A stretch of DNA of 64,000 nt. Origin: Apricaphanius iberus (taxonomy: Eukaryota > Chordata > Actinopteri > Cyprinodontiformes > Aphaniidae). The stretch spans positions 248,001 to 312,000 of the forward strand of contig JAPXFQ010000338.1 of NCBI GenBank assembly GCA_028564705.1. Direction: 5' to 3'. Shown piece after piece: positions 20,592 through 33,960 of this stretch (position 1 is its first letter; the number at the start of each line of letters is the position of its first letter). The notes beneath the pieces were generated by a model, which ran no database searches, was not told the origin of the DNA, and was given only the letters and a program-made list of their open reading frames with translations. The position numbers were made by a program, and so were the translations under genes.

Positions 20592-23500
20592 ACCCTCAGA
20601 ATTTTATTGAAACACATCAGTGATGAGACGAAATAGCATAGCAAACAGGTCAGGGACATAGTTTCAGAAAGGTTTAAAGCAGGCTTAAGGTATAAAAACA
20701 TATACCAAGCTTTGAATTTAACACAAAGCATTATTTAATCGTCATCTGAAAATGCAAAATCTACCAAGACATGTCCATATGTAATAACAAACCAGACATG
20801 CCATGTTCAGTCAATCTTTGTATTTTGATAGTCACTGGTGTTACATTTAAAAGGTTTTGGATTATGATTATTTTGGGGTAAGCACTTGTAGTATTCTCTA
20901 CAGGGTTCACCCTTGTTCAGAGAAGATTAAGCTTGCTTGTTTGTTTTTTTCATTAGATGAATCTGTAGAGTTAATCAGTAGCTTTTCATTTTATATATCC
21001 TTTGCTGTCGTTTATAAATATGCTTAATTCTGTGTTGATTAATCATTTTTGCTCAATTTAAATCAGGTTTTCCATCACCTTCACTGTATTCTGTTGAATG
21101 TAGCCTACTGTATTCTTGTCATTTCCATGTGACTGATCACCTCCTTCAGTTAACAGGCAGGAATGCATCTTTTGTTCTTCATCAGATCCTCGTTAGATAT
21201 TCAGCATGCAACTCATCCTCAGTGTTCATCAGCTACTTGTGTTTTTAGCCTGTTTCACAAACATTTTTATCATAAAACAACTATAATCAATAGTCTAAGA
21301 TGCTTCTGTATTTTCATAAATCACAAGTGGAGATGGTGATACCCAACGCCTGTTCTAACAATCCAGAAAAGTCCCTTTTACACTTTCAACAAAACCTTGA
21401 AGGATGATATAGTGCCAGATATTATGATTGGAGTAGTTGCATGATGATGCTGCAGCATCATGGTTAATACCAAGAGTGTGGGAAGCATCTGTTTCTTAAC
21501 AATGCTGTTGTCCATTTCTCTGAACTTCTCAGGAAAACTAACTTATCTCAGCCAACTTCTCTGCAATAGCAGAAAACTTGTGACGCTGACTCTAATTTTT
21601 TTTTAAATACAATAAACCAGTAGCTGCCTTCCAAAGTGCAATGGCCACTCAAGACACAAATTGGTGGAAAGTGTTTTTGCTGTTCTAGAGCTAGAAAGGT
21701 AGCCACTTCTTCAGACATCTCTGATTGCCAACCAGGAACATCCCACCACTGATATAAGCAACTAAGACCGGTGGTCCAGGATTGACAAAGCATACATTTT
21801 GCAACAGCCTAAAACTGAATTGTTCCATGATGGACCTCTTGTTCAAGATACAAGCCTAAACCAAAAAAGTAAGCTACAAATATGTTTTTATGTTTAGAAA
21901 ATATTGAAATGTAGTGGGACACATTACTCTATATGCACAAAGCTGGATTAAGACATAGGCAAAACGACTTGCTGCTGTAATTGCAGGAAAAAGGTAGTTC
22001 TAAAAAAAACCCCGTCAGTATGGCAAAAATGTAATTTTTTTTGGTTAAAAATCATGCAATGTTTTGACCTCATAATTGTGCTCTATATTAGTTTGGTATA
22101 TAACCTAAGATTCTAATGAAATGTTGTTATGTTTATTGTTTCAATTGTACACAATGTGCAAAGGTTCAGTGTGTCTCAAAACTTTTGCAAAGCACTATCT
22201 TCCACCTAATATTCCAACTGGAAAATCCATGCAGTTTACAAACTTCTGAAAATCCTTTAGCATCATGTTTTACGTCAAATCTACCTTGAAATGGGCTTGG
22301 ATCTGAGCCATGGCTTTGTCCTTCGATTTTCTTCTCTTTTTATTTTTTACTTCCTTTGAGGTTTTTCAAAGGCTTCAAAAAGAGCATGGCCCAGACAGCA
22401 GGAGTCACCTTCAGCCTTCTCAGTTTCCCTTTTCCAAAGACTCATTCTTTACAGAGCTGAGATAATCCCGAGCTTTCTCTTTCCTCCTGGGAGAAACTTT
22501 ATGGTTACAAAAATTAGCACAGCAGTTGTCTTTTTCAGAGTATTCCAGGTGAGAAGTGTAAGCTGAAGGTAGTCGGAAAAGGTTCTTCTCCAGGCTCTCC
22601 CCAGATCAGCAGTTAGCAGCAGAGTTAACAAGTAATGTTTTGAATCACCTTACGGAGCAGGCCATTTCTCAGTGAAACAGTTTGAACAAAGAATATTTAG
22701 ACATTGATTTTTAGGGTTTTCTTTGCAAATGTACCCCAATCCTCTGGCAAGGACCCTGTCACAATTAGGAGACCTTAAAGGTTTAACAAGGCAGGATAAT
22801 AGCAGATGAGTGACGTGGTATATGCTTAATGGGAGACTAGCTTTCTAGCTGGAAGGAGGAAACTCTGGGAAAGCCTGGGGGTATTATGTCAGGGACCTGA
22901 CCTTTCCAGGGGCCAGATTAAGGCCCCCCAGATCGAACCTAGAACAAGGCAGAGAGAGAATACAAGTGAAAAATGAGGTTGAAAACTAGGTGAAGATGGA
23001 TCCGGATAAGGAGGAAGAGACAAGTGATATATATTTGACCTGCAGGGAGAAATGGAGATTGGAGTCAAAGGAACTTGACAAACTGAATAGATAGAACGAT
23101 AACCAGAGCTGTGATTGAAGTGAGACATTGGTTCTGAACCTAAGTGAACATATTAACCTAATACGTGGCTGCTGTTTGCTGTCTGGTTCAAACAAGTTCA
23201 AATAAATCATGGCTCTTTATGAACGTAGCCTCTTTTTTGTGACCCAAGCCAAAAAAGGAATGTCCTGTATTTGTTGATGTCTAGAAAGAACACAAAAAGA
23301 AAAGCAATAGCAATTTTCTTGCTGGAAAATACCAGTCAATAGAAGCCATTTTTGAAATGAAAAAATGCCTCTTGGGATAGCTTATACTAAACAGGTTTTC
23401 TTACCATTGTATTGTGAAGGTAAAGATTGCACTCGTTTTGTTTTTTCTTTTACAAAGGTTTAAACACACAACTGCAACAGCACAACAGCAGTTTTCAACA

Positions 23501-24150
23501 CTTGGTCGATAAGGTCTACGTCTGAAGTCCGGGTTCTTTCTCCTCCTTCTTCCTGTTAAATCGAAAACGTACAAGAATTGTAGATTGACGTTCCATCCGC
23601 GTGTAAGCGCGGGACATTCGGCCACCGAATTGCAGACTATTTTGGAGCACACAGACTGTTCAAGATAATGGGATTACACATGGGTGGGCTCATTTTACTT
23701 AGTTTTAAAAACGCTTCATTACCCAATACAATTACAAAACTGAACATGAATATAATTTATTTTAGATATCCAGCCCCCTGCTCCTTTAAGTTTTATACTA
23801 CAATTTAAGACAGCTCAACATGCTAATCTAAATGCACAGTATCAAAGATTGTTTTGTTGTACTGTGTAAGGCATCATTAACAAACACCAATGAGAAGACA
23901 AAACAGAAATAATTGTATTAAAATAATTTATTTTTGTTGTCAGAAATGCTAAAGTTGCAATACTACTTTTCTATGAGAAATAATTAGCTTTTTTTCTTCT
24001 TTCGGGGTGTTTTAAAGGTTTATAATCCAACAGCACTAACACCTGATTTCAATGATGTCACTACTGTGCACTATCCCAGTTGTAGTCTGAGCAGAGCTTT
24101 CACTCTGTGCTTTATGGTGGTAGACTAGTCAGAACTTGCTACCGCAGAGA
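20592..24150. other. Intergenic, nothing firmly recognised
   Basis: No coding exon was found. The stretch 22850-23220 has the look of a retroelement end ('ggtctggttcaaacaag'-like text followed by AATAAA at about 23200), but no partner repeat was found. Short frames on both strands match no family. Confidence 0.4.
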
Positions 24151-24155
24151 TCATC

Positions 24156-24266
24156 ATGATTTGCGTGTTTCCAAATTGCACTAACGGTATAGCCAATTGG
24201 ATTAAGTTCATCTTCCACAGGCTCCCTTTCTGCCATCTACACAGATTACAGCTGCAGTATCATTGA
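24156..24266 (+). pseudogene. THAP-like zinc-finger fragment
   Basis: A 36-codon frame starts MICVFPNCTNG and continues to FIFHRLPF before a stop. C-x4-C near the start and an F-H-R-x-P motif about 13 residues later are the layout of THAP domains, which occur in P-element-type transposases and host factors. The downstream zinc ligands are lost. Too short for a firm call. Confidence 0.35.
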
Positions 24267-24675
24267 AATCGCTGGTTAGTGTGAGGTGGAATCGGTGGCA
24301 TTAAAAGCTTGTGAAAACTCACAGGGGATTATCACTAACTACTCATAACAAAACATTAAATAATGGAGTTTTGGGGCAGATATACCTCATTTAGAGGCAG
24401 CACTTTGTCTGCCCTCACAACTCCTATTACGTGGATATACGATGTCTACGACTAGATATAAACTTCTTCGAAGGACTCCAAGTGGCTCCAAACCTTGTCT
24501 GGGGGAGTAGGCAAACATGATAAATGCTATAAATAAGATCCAGGTTGAAGGAAACAGCTTCCCCTTTTATAACGAAATTTAGAAAAATCCAAAAGCTATG
24601 AAAAGCTTTTCAAGGTCCTGTAGAATGTTTCCAAGTGGTGCCTTTATCATACATGTTTTTTTGGGGTTTTTTTGT

Positions 24676-24930
24676 AGGGCAGCCCAGTGGCACAGTTTGT
24701 GGCCTGGGTTTGCATGTTCTCCCTATGCACGCTCTGGGTTCCATCCTGACACACCGACTTTCACCTGCATTCCTAAAAACTGACTGCTGAGTGTATCGAT
24801 AACTTTCTGTTGCGCTTAGGTATCAGTATATACATGCATTTTTTGTCTTTCCCGTTTAAATCTTTGTTTCCCTGTGATGGACTAGTGACCTGTCCATACA
24901 AACGGGGACTGAGGAATCAACAGTGACTGC
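24676..24930 (+). repeat. Decayed SINE of the 15238-15580 family
   Basis: 'agggcagcccagtggcacag', 'gggtttgcatgttctcccta' and 'gatggactagtgacctgtcc' occur in the same order as in the better copy at 15238-15580, with deletions and many substitutions. Confidence 0.6.
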
Positions 24931-27900
24931 CATCCCACATTTAAATAGTTTCCAAATGTTTTGTGACCACTGCTGTGCTCACTTGAACATCTCAGTGACA
25001 CCCCTAAAGGCATTTCTGTCATAAAAACTTCACAAACATGTCAGGGCCTGCTTTGCAAACTGTAGTAGAAGGTTATTAGTGTCAAAAACAGCGGTATACT
25101 GTTGCCTGCCTTTGTGTTTTTTTCCTCTCTGCAAGTGTCATGCTGTCAGCACAGATTCCTACAGTAGATTCCCACTATGCCTTATGAGAACACAAAGGAT
25201 CATGATGTTTTATTTAACATTTCATGCCTATTTCACACAGTGCTTCAAACTTTGGATTGCTTTTGGAATGGAAATTTACGATTTGAAAAGTTTTCCATCA
25301 GAGATATTAACTATAGAATCCCAAACTCGATTTTAGCTCAATTAGAGGCAGCACATGCTGTTTACAACCCTCTGTACCATAGCGTCACATGCTTTCACAT
25401 TTTCTAATGGATTTTGTACTAAAATACTTGTGTAGTGTTGCCTCCTTCCAAACTGTTTTCACTCTGCTTCATGAATCATTGCATCTGTTAGCAGAGATCT
25501 GTTGTTCCCAACCCTGAAAGCTGTCACCCTGTATCGGTCAGCGAAAGCACATATGGAGATTAGTAATAATCGTGTTTGTGTGCCTAAAAGTTTGTCAGAG
25601 CTGTTGCATGGACATTTTTTTAAATAAATCTTGGATAAATAATTATCTGCTTATAGAAGAAATAACATTTCCCGTGAGCTTCAAACAAAAAGAAAAGGGT
25701 TGTAAAACTGCTGGAGAGTAGCCTACAGTTGATGTTGTCCTACAAGTGCACCTTAAACCCTTGTCGGACACCAACAGCTCACAGCTGTTGGGTGTAAAAG
25801 GTCACTCTGAAATTCCACGAATGTTAAATTGGATTTCTCCTCAGGACAAGGCGAGTGTTACACTCCTTATATACAATTCATACATGTATAACTGAACGCA
25901 GTTACAGAATGAATTAGGCCAGGAGACAAAAAAAAAATCCTCTATTTGATAGCTGACATGGTAAGATACACAATCCTGTCCAAGAAAATGGACTATTGTG
26001 ATTTGTTATTTTCTTCACCTTAAGTTTTCTAAACAAAGGAAATCACAGATACAAATTACACAGATATTAAAAAGTATACCATTAGCAGAATCGTCTTGTC
26101 AAAAGAAAGAGGAATAATCCCAATTTAAAAAGCACTTGTTGAGTAAATTTACCAACCTCATGTCAAATTGAAGGCCTAAGAGGGAGGTGAACTGTTATTT
26201 GGAATATGTATTTCATTATTCTGACTGGGGGTTGCGTTCACCAAATATTTTCCTTATTCCACAGTTTTCTTTAGGACAGTGATAGAAAAAATTTAAGGCT
26301 GTCTTTTATTTTCATAGATTAGTATATACACCTATTACCATTGCAAATGTGCAGATATTTTCAATTTGATTTATGGAATCCAGGTAAATACTTGAATTAA
26401 ATAGAAGATTTCCAGACACCCTATTCAGTGCATCTCGCCCACTGGGAGCTGACTGCACGTGGAAAAGCTACGGAGGCTTTGAGCATGACTGTGGCCTGTG
26501 CGGCTGGTTAGACAGTCTCCAAAGAGAGGTACGTGGGCCAAACGCCAGCAGATGCTGCTGGCTTTTCTCCTGCTGGCTTTCCTCTGATAGTTTACGGGTC
26601 AGGAACCGCTTCATTCACTGAATTTTTTCGACTTCTGATCGCTTCAATTGGAAAAATATTTCCTCATTTCAAAACTTTGTCTTAAGTGGCTTTTAATTCC
26701 TGTCTCCAGTGCAGCAGCACAGATTCAGCCTCTAGAACGGCATCTAAACCCCCATGAGAAGTCATCTGTCAAAGACAAAAGTCCAACGCCTCATGGCAAC
26801 AACCTCTGCAGCAATCCCACAATATGATTAGCCACAAATGTGTGCGCATTTCGATTCCAGGCAGAGCAGGATGAACTTGTGAGCCTTTGCGTTCAGGCCG
26901 CAGTAGGTATTCGTGATTTAAGGTCAATGGTTTGATTTAATCTTTATGTGTTTCTCTCTGCTCAGCTTGTTTGGAATGAATTATTTTCAAAATGAATAAA
27001 AAAAATACTATTGAATAGGTATTAAAACATCACAAGATTGCTGGAGATAGGCAACACGATTTAAAAATTGACAGGTAAAAATTGATTAGGACATTTCCTC
27101 ACCGTAACATATTTCTCACTTTACTGTGTGAAACGAAGGTTAACTGAACCATAGAGGAGGAGCACAATTTCTTGGCTTGCTGCTTGCCTGAGTTGGAGAG
27201 AGGCAGCCAGACCAATGAATGCAAGTCATCAATTGTTTTCTTCTGCAGATAACTCGTCTTCAATGACTGCATGTCAACACCAGCCAAACCTCAACTGGGA
27301 AATGGTCCAAACTGCAACACAAAAAATCATTTCAATGTAATAGGAAGACATAGCAGACCTTGGGATGTAGGCATGGGATTCATCTGTACAGAATGCAGAT
27401 TTCTATGCTATTACCTTAAAACTAAAGGATATCCTTGGAAAACTGCAGGCATCTGGTTAAAGATGAGGTTCTACTTTCTGCGGAACATGAGTATGACAGT
27501 GGCATTTAGTTTATCCAGGTTGTAGTCACAATAACAAAAACATTATTCCAGCCAATTTGCCTAGTGACCAACCTGAACCAGGGTTTTTCCTGGCTCAAAC
27601 TGAGGCAGAGGTGGTACCATCCTGACCATTCGCCAACACATGCATGAATTCTGTGCATTCAACTGACTCACTTTTTATAAAGGCAACATATTTTTTTGTT
27701 AAGCGTTCTAATAAGAATATGACAATTATCATGTTAAAGAATTATTTTATTAAAACAATATACATACAAAAATAAGGAGCCAACTTTAAACTGAAAGTGC
27801 ATTAAATTGTAGGGATTTGTCCACACATCTGGCAGCCAGACATTAACTATTATTATTAACTTTAATTATTAACTATTCATAGCCTATTATTATTATGTTC

Positions 27901-29229
27901 CACGTTTCATCACAGTAAGCACTGAAGGTACAAACAGGTGTTGAAAAACGCATCTTTATTCAATGAATAACAGTTGAAAGCCAAAGGATTACGTGTTGTT
28001 TCTCAAATGGCAGACATTAAAAATCCACATAAAGCACAAAGATGGCAAATTTATATTTATCTGCCCAAGAAGAATATGTGCAACAATAAAACACGTTACC
28101 TTTGTAACCTTTGCTGTTTTGTCTGTTCTGTGCAGAGAAACTTCAACTTTAATTTACAGATCAGAGTCCTGCAATAGAACGGGTTCCTGCAGCTAATCTG
28201 CTGTTTCAGGTGGACAAATCAAATCTCTCTCTAGAAGCGCTGGATGCTGAGATAGTGAGAATAATCTGTATTCAGCGCAAAGTTGGAGACATTTTCAGAA
28301 AGTGGGAGTTAACCAAAAATATTATATTAACATTTTTCACCCATCCAGAGTAAAAAAACAAACAAATAAAAAAATTCCACCAGACCCATGATATTTAGAT
28401 TATGTATTTCTTCATCTTTAAACGGTATCTGCAACATAGCAGAACGTTTTTGGAGCAGAAAGGAGTCTGTAAAAATCTTGAAAGTAGCATCTGCGCAGAG
28501 AGAAAACATGACAGTGTGCTCGGTAGTAGAGAGGAGTATTTACTGTTGAAATACACATATTTGTTTATCTACTCTTCACATTTAATAAATATATTTTCTC
28601 TTTCTGTTTCCCAGTGAATTAGACAAGAGCTAAGCTCTCTATATTATCTCTATAATATGTTTAGATCCATAAATGTGATCGCATTTGTAATCTGCAGTAC
28701 TTTATTTAGAACAATTACCTTTAGTCTTGTAAATGACACGAATCGCTCGCGGAAAAAGTAGGTCAGACAGCGAAACGATCACTTTACGGCATTCATAAAA
28801 AGTGTCCTGCATTCTGACCCTCGCCAGTCTCTGCCTGAAATTTTCACATCTTCTCATAACCATGATTACATTTTAACTACTTTTTACAATAATTTGTCTG
28901 CGCTGTTTCACCTGGATTCCTGACTCTCATCGCGAGGTTGCTTTTTAAAGTAGTGACTGATTTTCCCAGGTCATATCTGTATCGCTAAAATCCATTAACG
29001 TTACTCTGAGATGGAGGATATTTAAAAAAAATAAACATAACATGCTTGGATGCTAAAAACAAAACATTTACCTGGTTGAAGAGCCGGGGGAAAACAGAAC
29101 AATGATAGCACCAACTAGCTGCTGAGACAGCGCCCCCATAGTGACGCAATGCTGCAACTGCAATTAAAATAACATCCATATAGCTGGCGGCAGTGCGATA
29201 AAAGGATGGGGAGGCAAGCAGATTAGCTG
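24931..29229. other. Intergenic, no gene recognised
   Basis: No coding exon or nameable repeat was found over 4.3 kb. The sequence at 26400-26960 is less AT-rich and low in repeats, so it could hold a regulatory element of either neighbouring gene. That cannot be judged without alignment to other fish. Confidence 0.4.
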
Positions 29230-29528
29230 GAGGCGGCCGCCATGTAACACGAACGCAGGAGAGTAGTTTAACTGACAGCTAATGTTAGCAAAGTTAGCAA
29301 GTGAGTTAGCTTACTGATCCAGGATGAAAGCCACCGTTTCCGCGTATGTTTGATGCCGTAGAAATGTTTTATGTGGGCCCATCTAGTGTAGGCTTCACAT
29401 AAAACTACCCTAGTTTCTATTTTCCTTTGGTCTTTCCTCTCCTGAGACGGACAACAATATCTAGGCTCTGAAGCAGCGGCTTGACTGCTGACTCCACCAT
29501 TCTTCCCAGTGTGAGCTGCGGTGAACAT
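29230..29528 (-). pseudogene. Transposon-like ORF fragment with an EAYTRW motif
   Basis: The minus-strand frame from 29528 contains QERKDQRKIETRVVLCEAYT then RWAHIKHFYGIK. A one-base shift after GIK gives YAETVAFILDQ followed by GTAAGC, a possible donor. This resembles the basic RxRxNxGxAF..RW...K..DAEVAxFLLD segment that I recall from repetitive fish transposon proteins. A frameshift makes it a relic. The family is not named with certainty. Confidence 0.35.
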
Positions 29529-30110
29529 ATAGTTAGATCATAGAGAGCCTATCTGTCAACCCACAGCCCATGGCCGCTACTGGCTGGTAGATGTAAACAT
29601 ATCGTAATTGTCATGCCAGTTTTAAATGTACATAGTATTATATTTTGATCAAAACACAATTTTTTAAAGAAATTTTGTACTTTCATTCTGCATCCCTCTA
29701 AAAGCCCTGTTGATGTATTATTTTTTTAAATGTAGCTTTTTATTAAAATGTTCCATATAGAAGCTTTAATCTCCTTTAACATTTATGTTAAAGATTATGG
29801 GAGCATGGGCTAAAAAAGCAAATAAATGCTTAAAAATGGTTGAGTCTCAGATGCATAGAAAACCTTGACAGGGAGGCACATCCTGATTAGGTGTCCAAAC
29901 CATCTCAATTGACTCCTTTTAATGCAGAGATCTATTTAGAGATCCTCCTGGATAACAGTGCTCCTCTATCCTGTCCATAATGGGAATTACTTTGTTATTT
30001 AAGTTATCCATATCTCTTGAACATAGATGAGGATTAGAAAGTAAATTTACTGGTAAATTAAAGATGTTATAAAACCAATCTCTATGGAACGCATGTGAAG
30101 AGGCCAGTCT

Positions 30111-30299
30111 CTAATGCCTTATTCCCAACCGGCTGCGGCCACTTTCAGTATGAATGAGGATCATTGGCCTGACTTTTCTGACAAGTAAAAACCGTTGAAT
30201 GTTGACTCCTGTTTTGTCTCTTGCTCTATCCCTTCCTCTTTTTCTTCTCCTCACTTCTTCTGATAGCTTCTTCTTCGGTTTCTTTGGTGGATCTGCCAT
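30111..30299 (-). pseudogene. Lysine/arginine-rich transposon-like ORF fragment
   Basis: The frame starts MADPPKKPKKKLSEEVRRRK then RGRDRARDKTGVNI, a strongly basic, nuclear-signal-like N-terminus. After that the similarity to the 29230-29528 type of segment (RTRVNI..AF..W) is lost, probably through small indels. Seen as the start of the same kind of repeat-borne protein. Confidence 0.35.
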
Positions 30300-30421
30300 G
30301 GCTCAAGTCTCAAAACCGTGGCGAAACTCAGTCAGGGATTACGCTTTGCCTTCTGGGATGTGGCAGACATTTTGGTAGCAGAACACATGTAAACAAACTG
30401 TGGATTCACTAGACTAACACA

Positions 30422-30670
30422 GTGCATCACAGAGAAGAAGCAGAGTTGGAAGAAACAGTAATATACAACATGTTCAAATCCCAAAAAGGATGTGGAACAT
30501 ACAGCGATATGCTATATAGGGAAGCCAGGGACCGCTATTTGGACAAAGTCGGCATTATAAATGGTTTGGATCCATTTGAAACACCTAATAAAGACTGGAG
30601 CCCCAACAACAAGTTGTTCCCGCAGTTGTGCATTTTCAGCTGCCTTGTTTTTTGGTTTGAGCTCTTATAG
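30422..30670 (+). pseudogene. Transposon-like ORF fragment with an ARDRYLDK motif
   Basis: The frame contains YREARDRYLDKVGIINGLDP then FETPNKDWSPNN. I recall the pattern AR.RYLEKL..I.G.DPY..P...WS from multi-copy fish proteins that also carry a YqaJ-type nuclease domain downstream. Here the frame stops at 30670 without that domain. It lies in the opposite orientation to the two fragments before it. Confidence 0.35.
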
Positions 30671-30699
30671 TTCAGAACAGTTCCGAAATTACTAGTGTT

Positions 30700-32509
30700 G
30701 GAGTCTTATGTGCTGTTTTCAAATGGATGAGTTCAGGAGCAAATTTGCGCTCATAGTAATCCAGACAAAGGTAACCTAAACTGCACACCCATAGTAACCA
30801 TCCGCGCAACACAATTCACACATATGCTTTTAAGAATGTGTTTCAAAAGTGTGTAGTTGTTAAATGCTACTGTCATATATGTAAATGATATCCATAAACC
30901 TTGAGGCAGGAGGTGATCAACATGATGGGTCTCTCATATCCCGATCCGGATGAAAAGTTTTCCTGGTAACATTCAACATTTTCATCCCATAAATGAAGTG
31001 TATCAGAAGTTGTGTTGTGTTTCAGTGCAGGCACATTAGCCTCTGTATGTTTTGGTTTGCATGTTGCAGTTGGAAAAAAAAAAAAACAATCTTTAAAAAA
31101 ATACTACAATCTGCAATTTAAGAAAATGAAAATGCTGTAAACAAACTCTCATTTACATCAGGATGCTCTGGAAGGCTAGATGTGGCCACTTACAGCTGAG
31201 ATTCAAGCAAGCTGAGGACACTTTGTTATTTTGGGAAGTCTGTGGTAATGCCTCCAAGCAGAACAACAGTGAAAAGCTAGCCCATTTTCCACCTTTTTCC
31301 CTTGTGATCATGAGTTGGGCTGTTGGTCCCCAACAACACATCAACTATTTCCCATACCTTAGTAATAATAATAATAGTAGATCCAGTGAATAATAGATTA
31401 AATTAAGCCGCAAGACAGAGTGAATAGGTCTGTAAACTGTTGTCGTAAGGATGCTATCAAAATGGCAGCCGCATAAGTTGATAAAGACACGATGCTAAAC
31501 CCTATAGTGCCGTTTTCAGCAGAGGGACTCTCCCATGCGGTGACAGCTCTGAAAATGAACATAATAAATGTTGTTTTTTCTTTGTTACTTTTGGTGTTAC
31601 TTTTTAAGGTGTAAAAAGTTACGGTGTGTCTATTAAAGAGCGATATGTTTTGGCTGAGGTCTTTCTTCTGCATAACAGATAAGAACAGTGTCAACAAGCT
31701 CAATCTCTTGGTCTCATGCTGAATTGTTTCAAAGCACAAATATACTTGAACTTCTCTCGCTGAAGAAGAGACTGACCTCATACCAGGAGGGGCAGTTGGT
31801 CTTCTTAGGATTGAGAACCATGGTTTAGAAAACCTGAAAACTGTTCAGACTTGTACTTGCTTGATTTTATTATTTTTAGTGTGTGACAGAACTTATAATT
31901 GGTTCTTTGCTACATTTGTTTTGCAAAACATTACTGATATATGACATCCTTGACTTCAGCACACTTTCATACCCCAGTGAAAACCCCAGGCTCCTTGGAA
32001 AGAAAAGATAATTACCGTAGATTTGCATTTTTTGTGGACACTTGAGTGGCACAGATTAAAGCTGCAAGCTATTATCACATCAACATTATACGGATTATGT
32101 TGTTAATTACGCTTAATGGAATCTTTGTGTGTATGTCACACACAGTTTAAAATGGAAATCAAGATACGTGAGCATATAATTTGTTTACTCTGCCTCTCTT
32201 GATGTGGATGAATATGACCCCACCACGTAATCTGAGTAACTGTGGAAAGTTCTAACTTTTGGAAATATTTTTTTCCATTGTTGACCACACAGCACTAACA
32301 GGCAGAATGGAATTTTTCATCATATTTCTTTAAAATTTGCTGCAGTCGGTGGCTTTCAGTCCAAGGCAATGATGATGGAAGAACATTAATAGGGTATGGA
32401 TTAGAATAGAAGTGGCCCAAGTACTATTCCCCAGTATAAACTGAAACCAAACCAGGTTTCTAACAAGCAAGAAGATAATAATAATAACAAATTTCAGAAC
32501 AACCAAAAG
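30700..32509. other. Intergenic, nothing recognised
   Basis: No exon or nameable repeat. A 127-residue minus-strand frame at 31398-31781 matches no family and has no supporting features. Confidence 0.45.
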
Positions 32510-33490
32510 TAAATAAGACTATTGAGCCTTTATGACCCAAAGGTCATCTGGAATAAATAGGTCTTTGGATTTAAACAAACACAAATTAGTGATTCTATGA
32601 AGCTCCAAGGGTAGCACGTTCCAAAATTTCGGATCCACTATTGCAAAAGACCGTTCACCCTTTACTGCAGAATTTATCCGTGGGATCTGTAGCAAATGCT
32701 ATCCAGCAGAACGCAAGGTCCTGCTGGATATAAAAAGTGTTTAAAATCTCACATTAGAAGAATTTAAGCCAAACCCTGTGTTGCACTTGAAACTAATGTT
32801 AAGAATGTAAAACGAACTATATCTTTCCTGGAGGCCAGTATAAAGGGAACAAAAGAGATGTAATGTTATGATGACTCCATGTATTTATCAACGGCTGATC
32901 AACGGCATTCTGGACCAGTTGCAAGCGATGTAGTTATGTTTTGTTTATTTCAAAATATAGAGTGTTGCAGTTATCAAGATGGGAACTAATAAAAGCATGT
33001 TTAGCTTTCTCCAGATTGCCACAGCTCAGATAAGGTCAGAGCTGGCAAAAACTGGTTCTGACAATTGAGCCAACCTGTTTGTCAAACTTGAAATTGTGGT
33101 CAAACATGTCTCCAAGGTTTCTAACCACCTGATTAAGGTGAGGTAATTACAGACCAAGATCTGGCTGATGCTTAGATGTTTTGAAAGAAGAAAACATAAT
33201 ACATTCTGTCTTGGTTTTGTTGAAGCAGAGAAAATTAGAAGGTAACCAGATTTTAATGTCTGTTGAACATATCAGAATAAATTGTAATGAATTTGTTGAG
33301 TTCAGCATTGCAGATCAACTGTAAAAAAAAATAAAGGAGAGACATTATGATGATGGCATATTGAATCCAGAGATAAAATATGCAGCAAAAAAAAAAAAAA
33401 AAAAAAAAAAACAGGGCCCAAGATAGATCCTTGAGGCGCACCTGAGGTAGATGGGGCTGAGTCAGAGTAAATATCATTCTTTAGTAAGTA
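32510..33490 (-). mobile_element. Decayed LINE, reverse transcriptase and C-terminal region
   Basis: On the minus strand, 33442-33413 encodes GAPQGSILGP, the reverse-transcriptase motif seen in non-LTR elements. Further along come KTKTECIMF, then NLGDMFDHNFKFDKQVGSIV, then AFISSHLDNCNTLY, LQLVQNAV and a decayed HWLP block (LYWPPGK), in the order of L2/Rex-type LINE ORF2 proteins. The catalytic YADD segment is missing, lost around a run of 25 A/T at 33387-33411. Stops and shifts are frequent. The clade was not resolved. Confidence 0.75.
33387..33411. repeat. (A)25 homopolymer
   Basis: 25 consecutive A on the plus strand, inside the LINE relic directly after its GAPQGSILGP motif (T on the LINE's sense strand). 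Confidence 0.97.
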
Positions 33491-33619
33491 AGTGTTAAAC
33501 TTACATAAGCCAGCAGAGGTGACACATCATGAATAACAATTAGAACAAGCAGGAAAATAAGAATCAAACTGCAAGACCAAAAATAGCAAGCCATACCCAA
33601 TTGCAAATTTTTTCTTCTT

Positions 33620-33960
33620 TTTTTTAGGTTTGGACTTTGATGAAGCTATTCTGATCTAAACTGCTCCATTGTAGCTCTGTATATTTAGTCTTATCCTGGA
33701 AGATGAATCTGTACCATAATTATAAGTCTGTTGAGGACTAACAAGTTTTCAGTCAGAACCATCCAGTCTGTATCTTCCCATCGACTCTGACCCCCTTTCC
33801 CAAAAGTGTTATGCTAGTACCATCATATTTGATGCAGGATGAGGTTTTCCTTGTTAGTTTTCCATCACAGAGGGGGAGACAATTCAGGTTCAGTCTCATC
33901 TAATCAGAGTACCATCTCCCAAATGTTTAAGTCCCCTGCATGGAAAATGGTAAATTTTAA
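33620..33960 (-). mobile_element. Tc1/mariner relic, part 1
   Basis: The antisense words 'ctattctgatctaaactgctccattgtagctctg' (in parts), 'ttttccttgttagttttcc' and 'tctcatctaatcagagtacc' follow the order of the antisense strand of a fish Tc1-like transposase gene around its QDNDPKHTA block. On the minus strand the block survives only as FQDKTKYTE. A second part of what looks like the same element is at 35030-35225. Confidence 0.45.

Noticed and set aside
31398..31781. 127-codon minus-strand frame
   Set aside because: No family resemblance, no signal or domain, and no flanking exon or promoter evidence.
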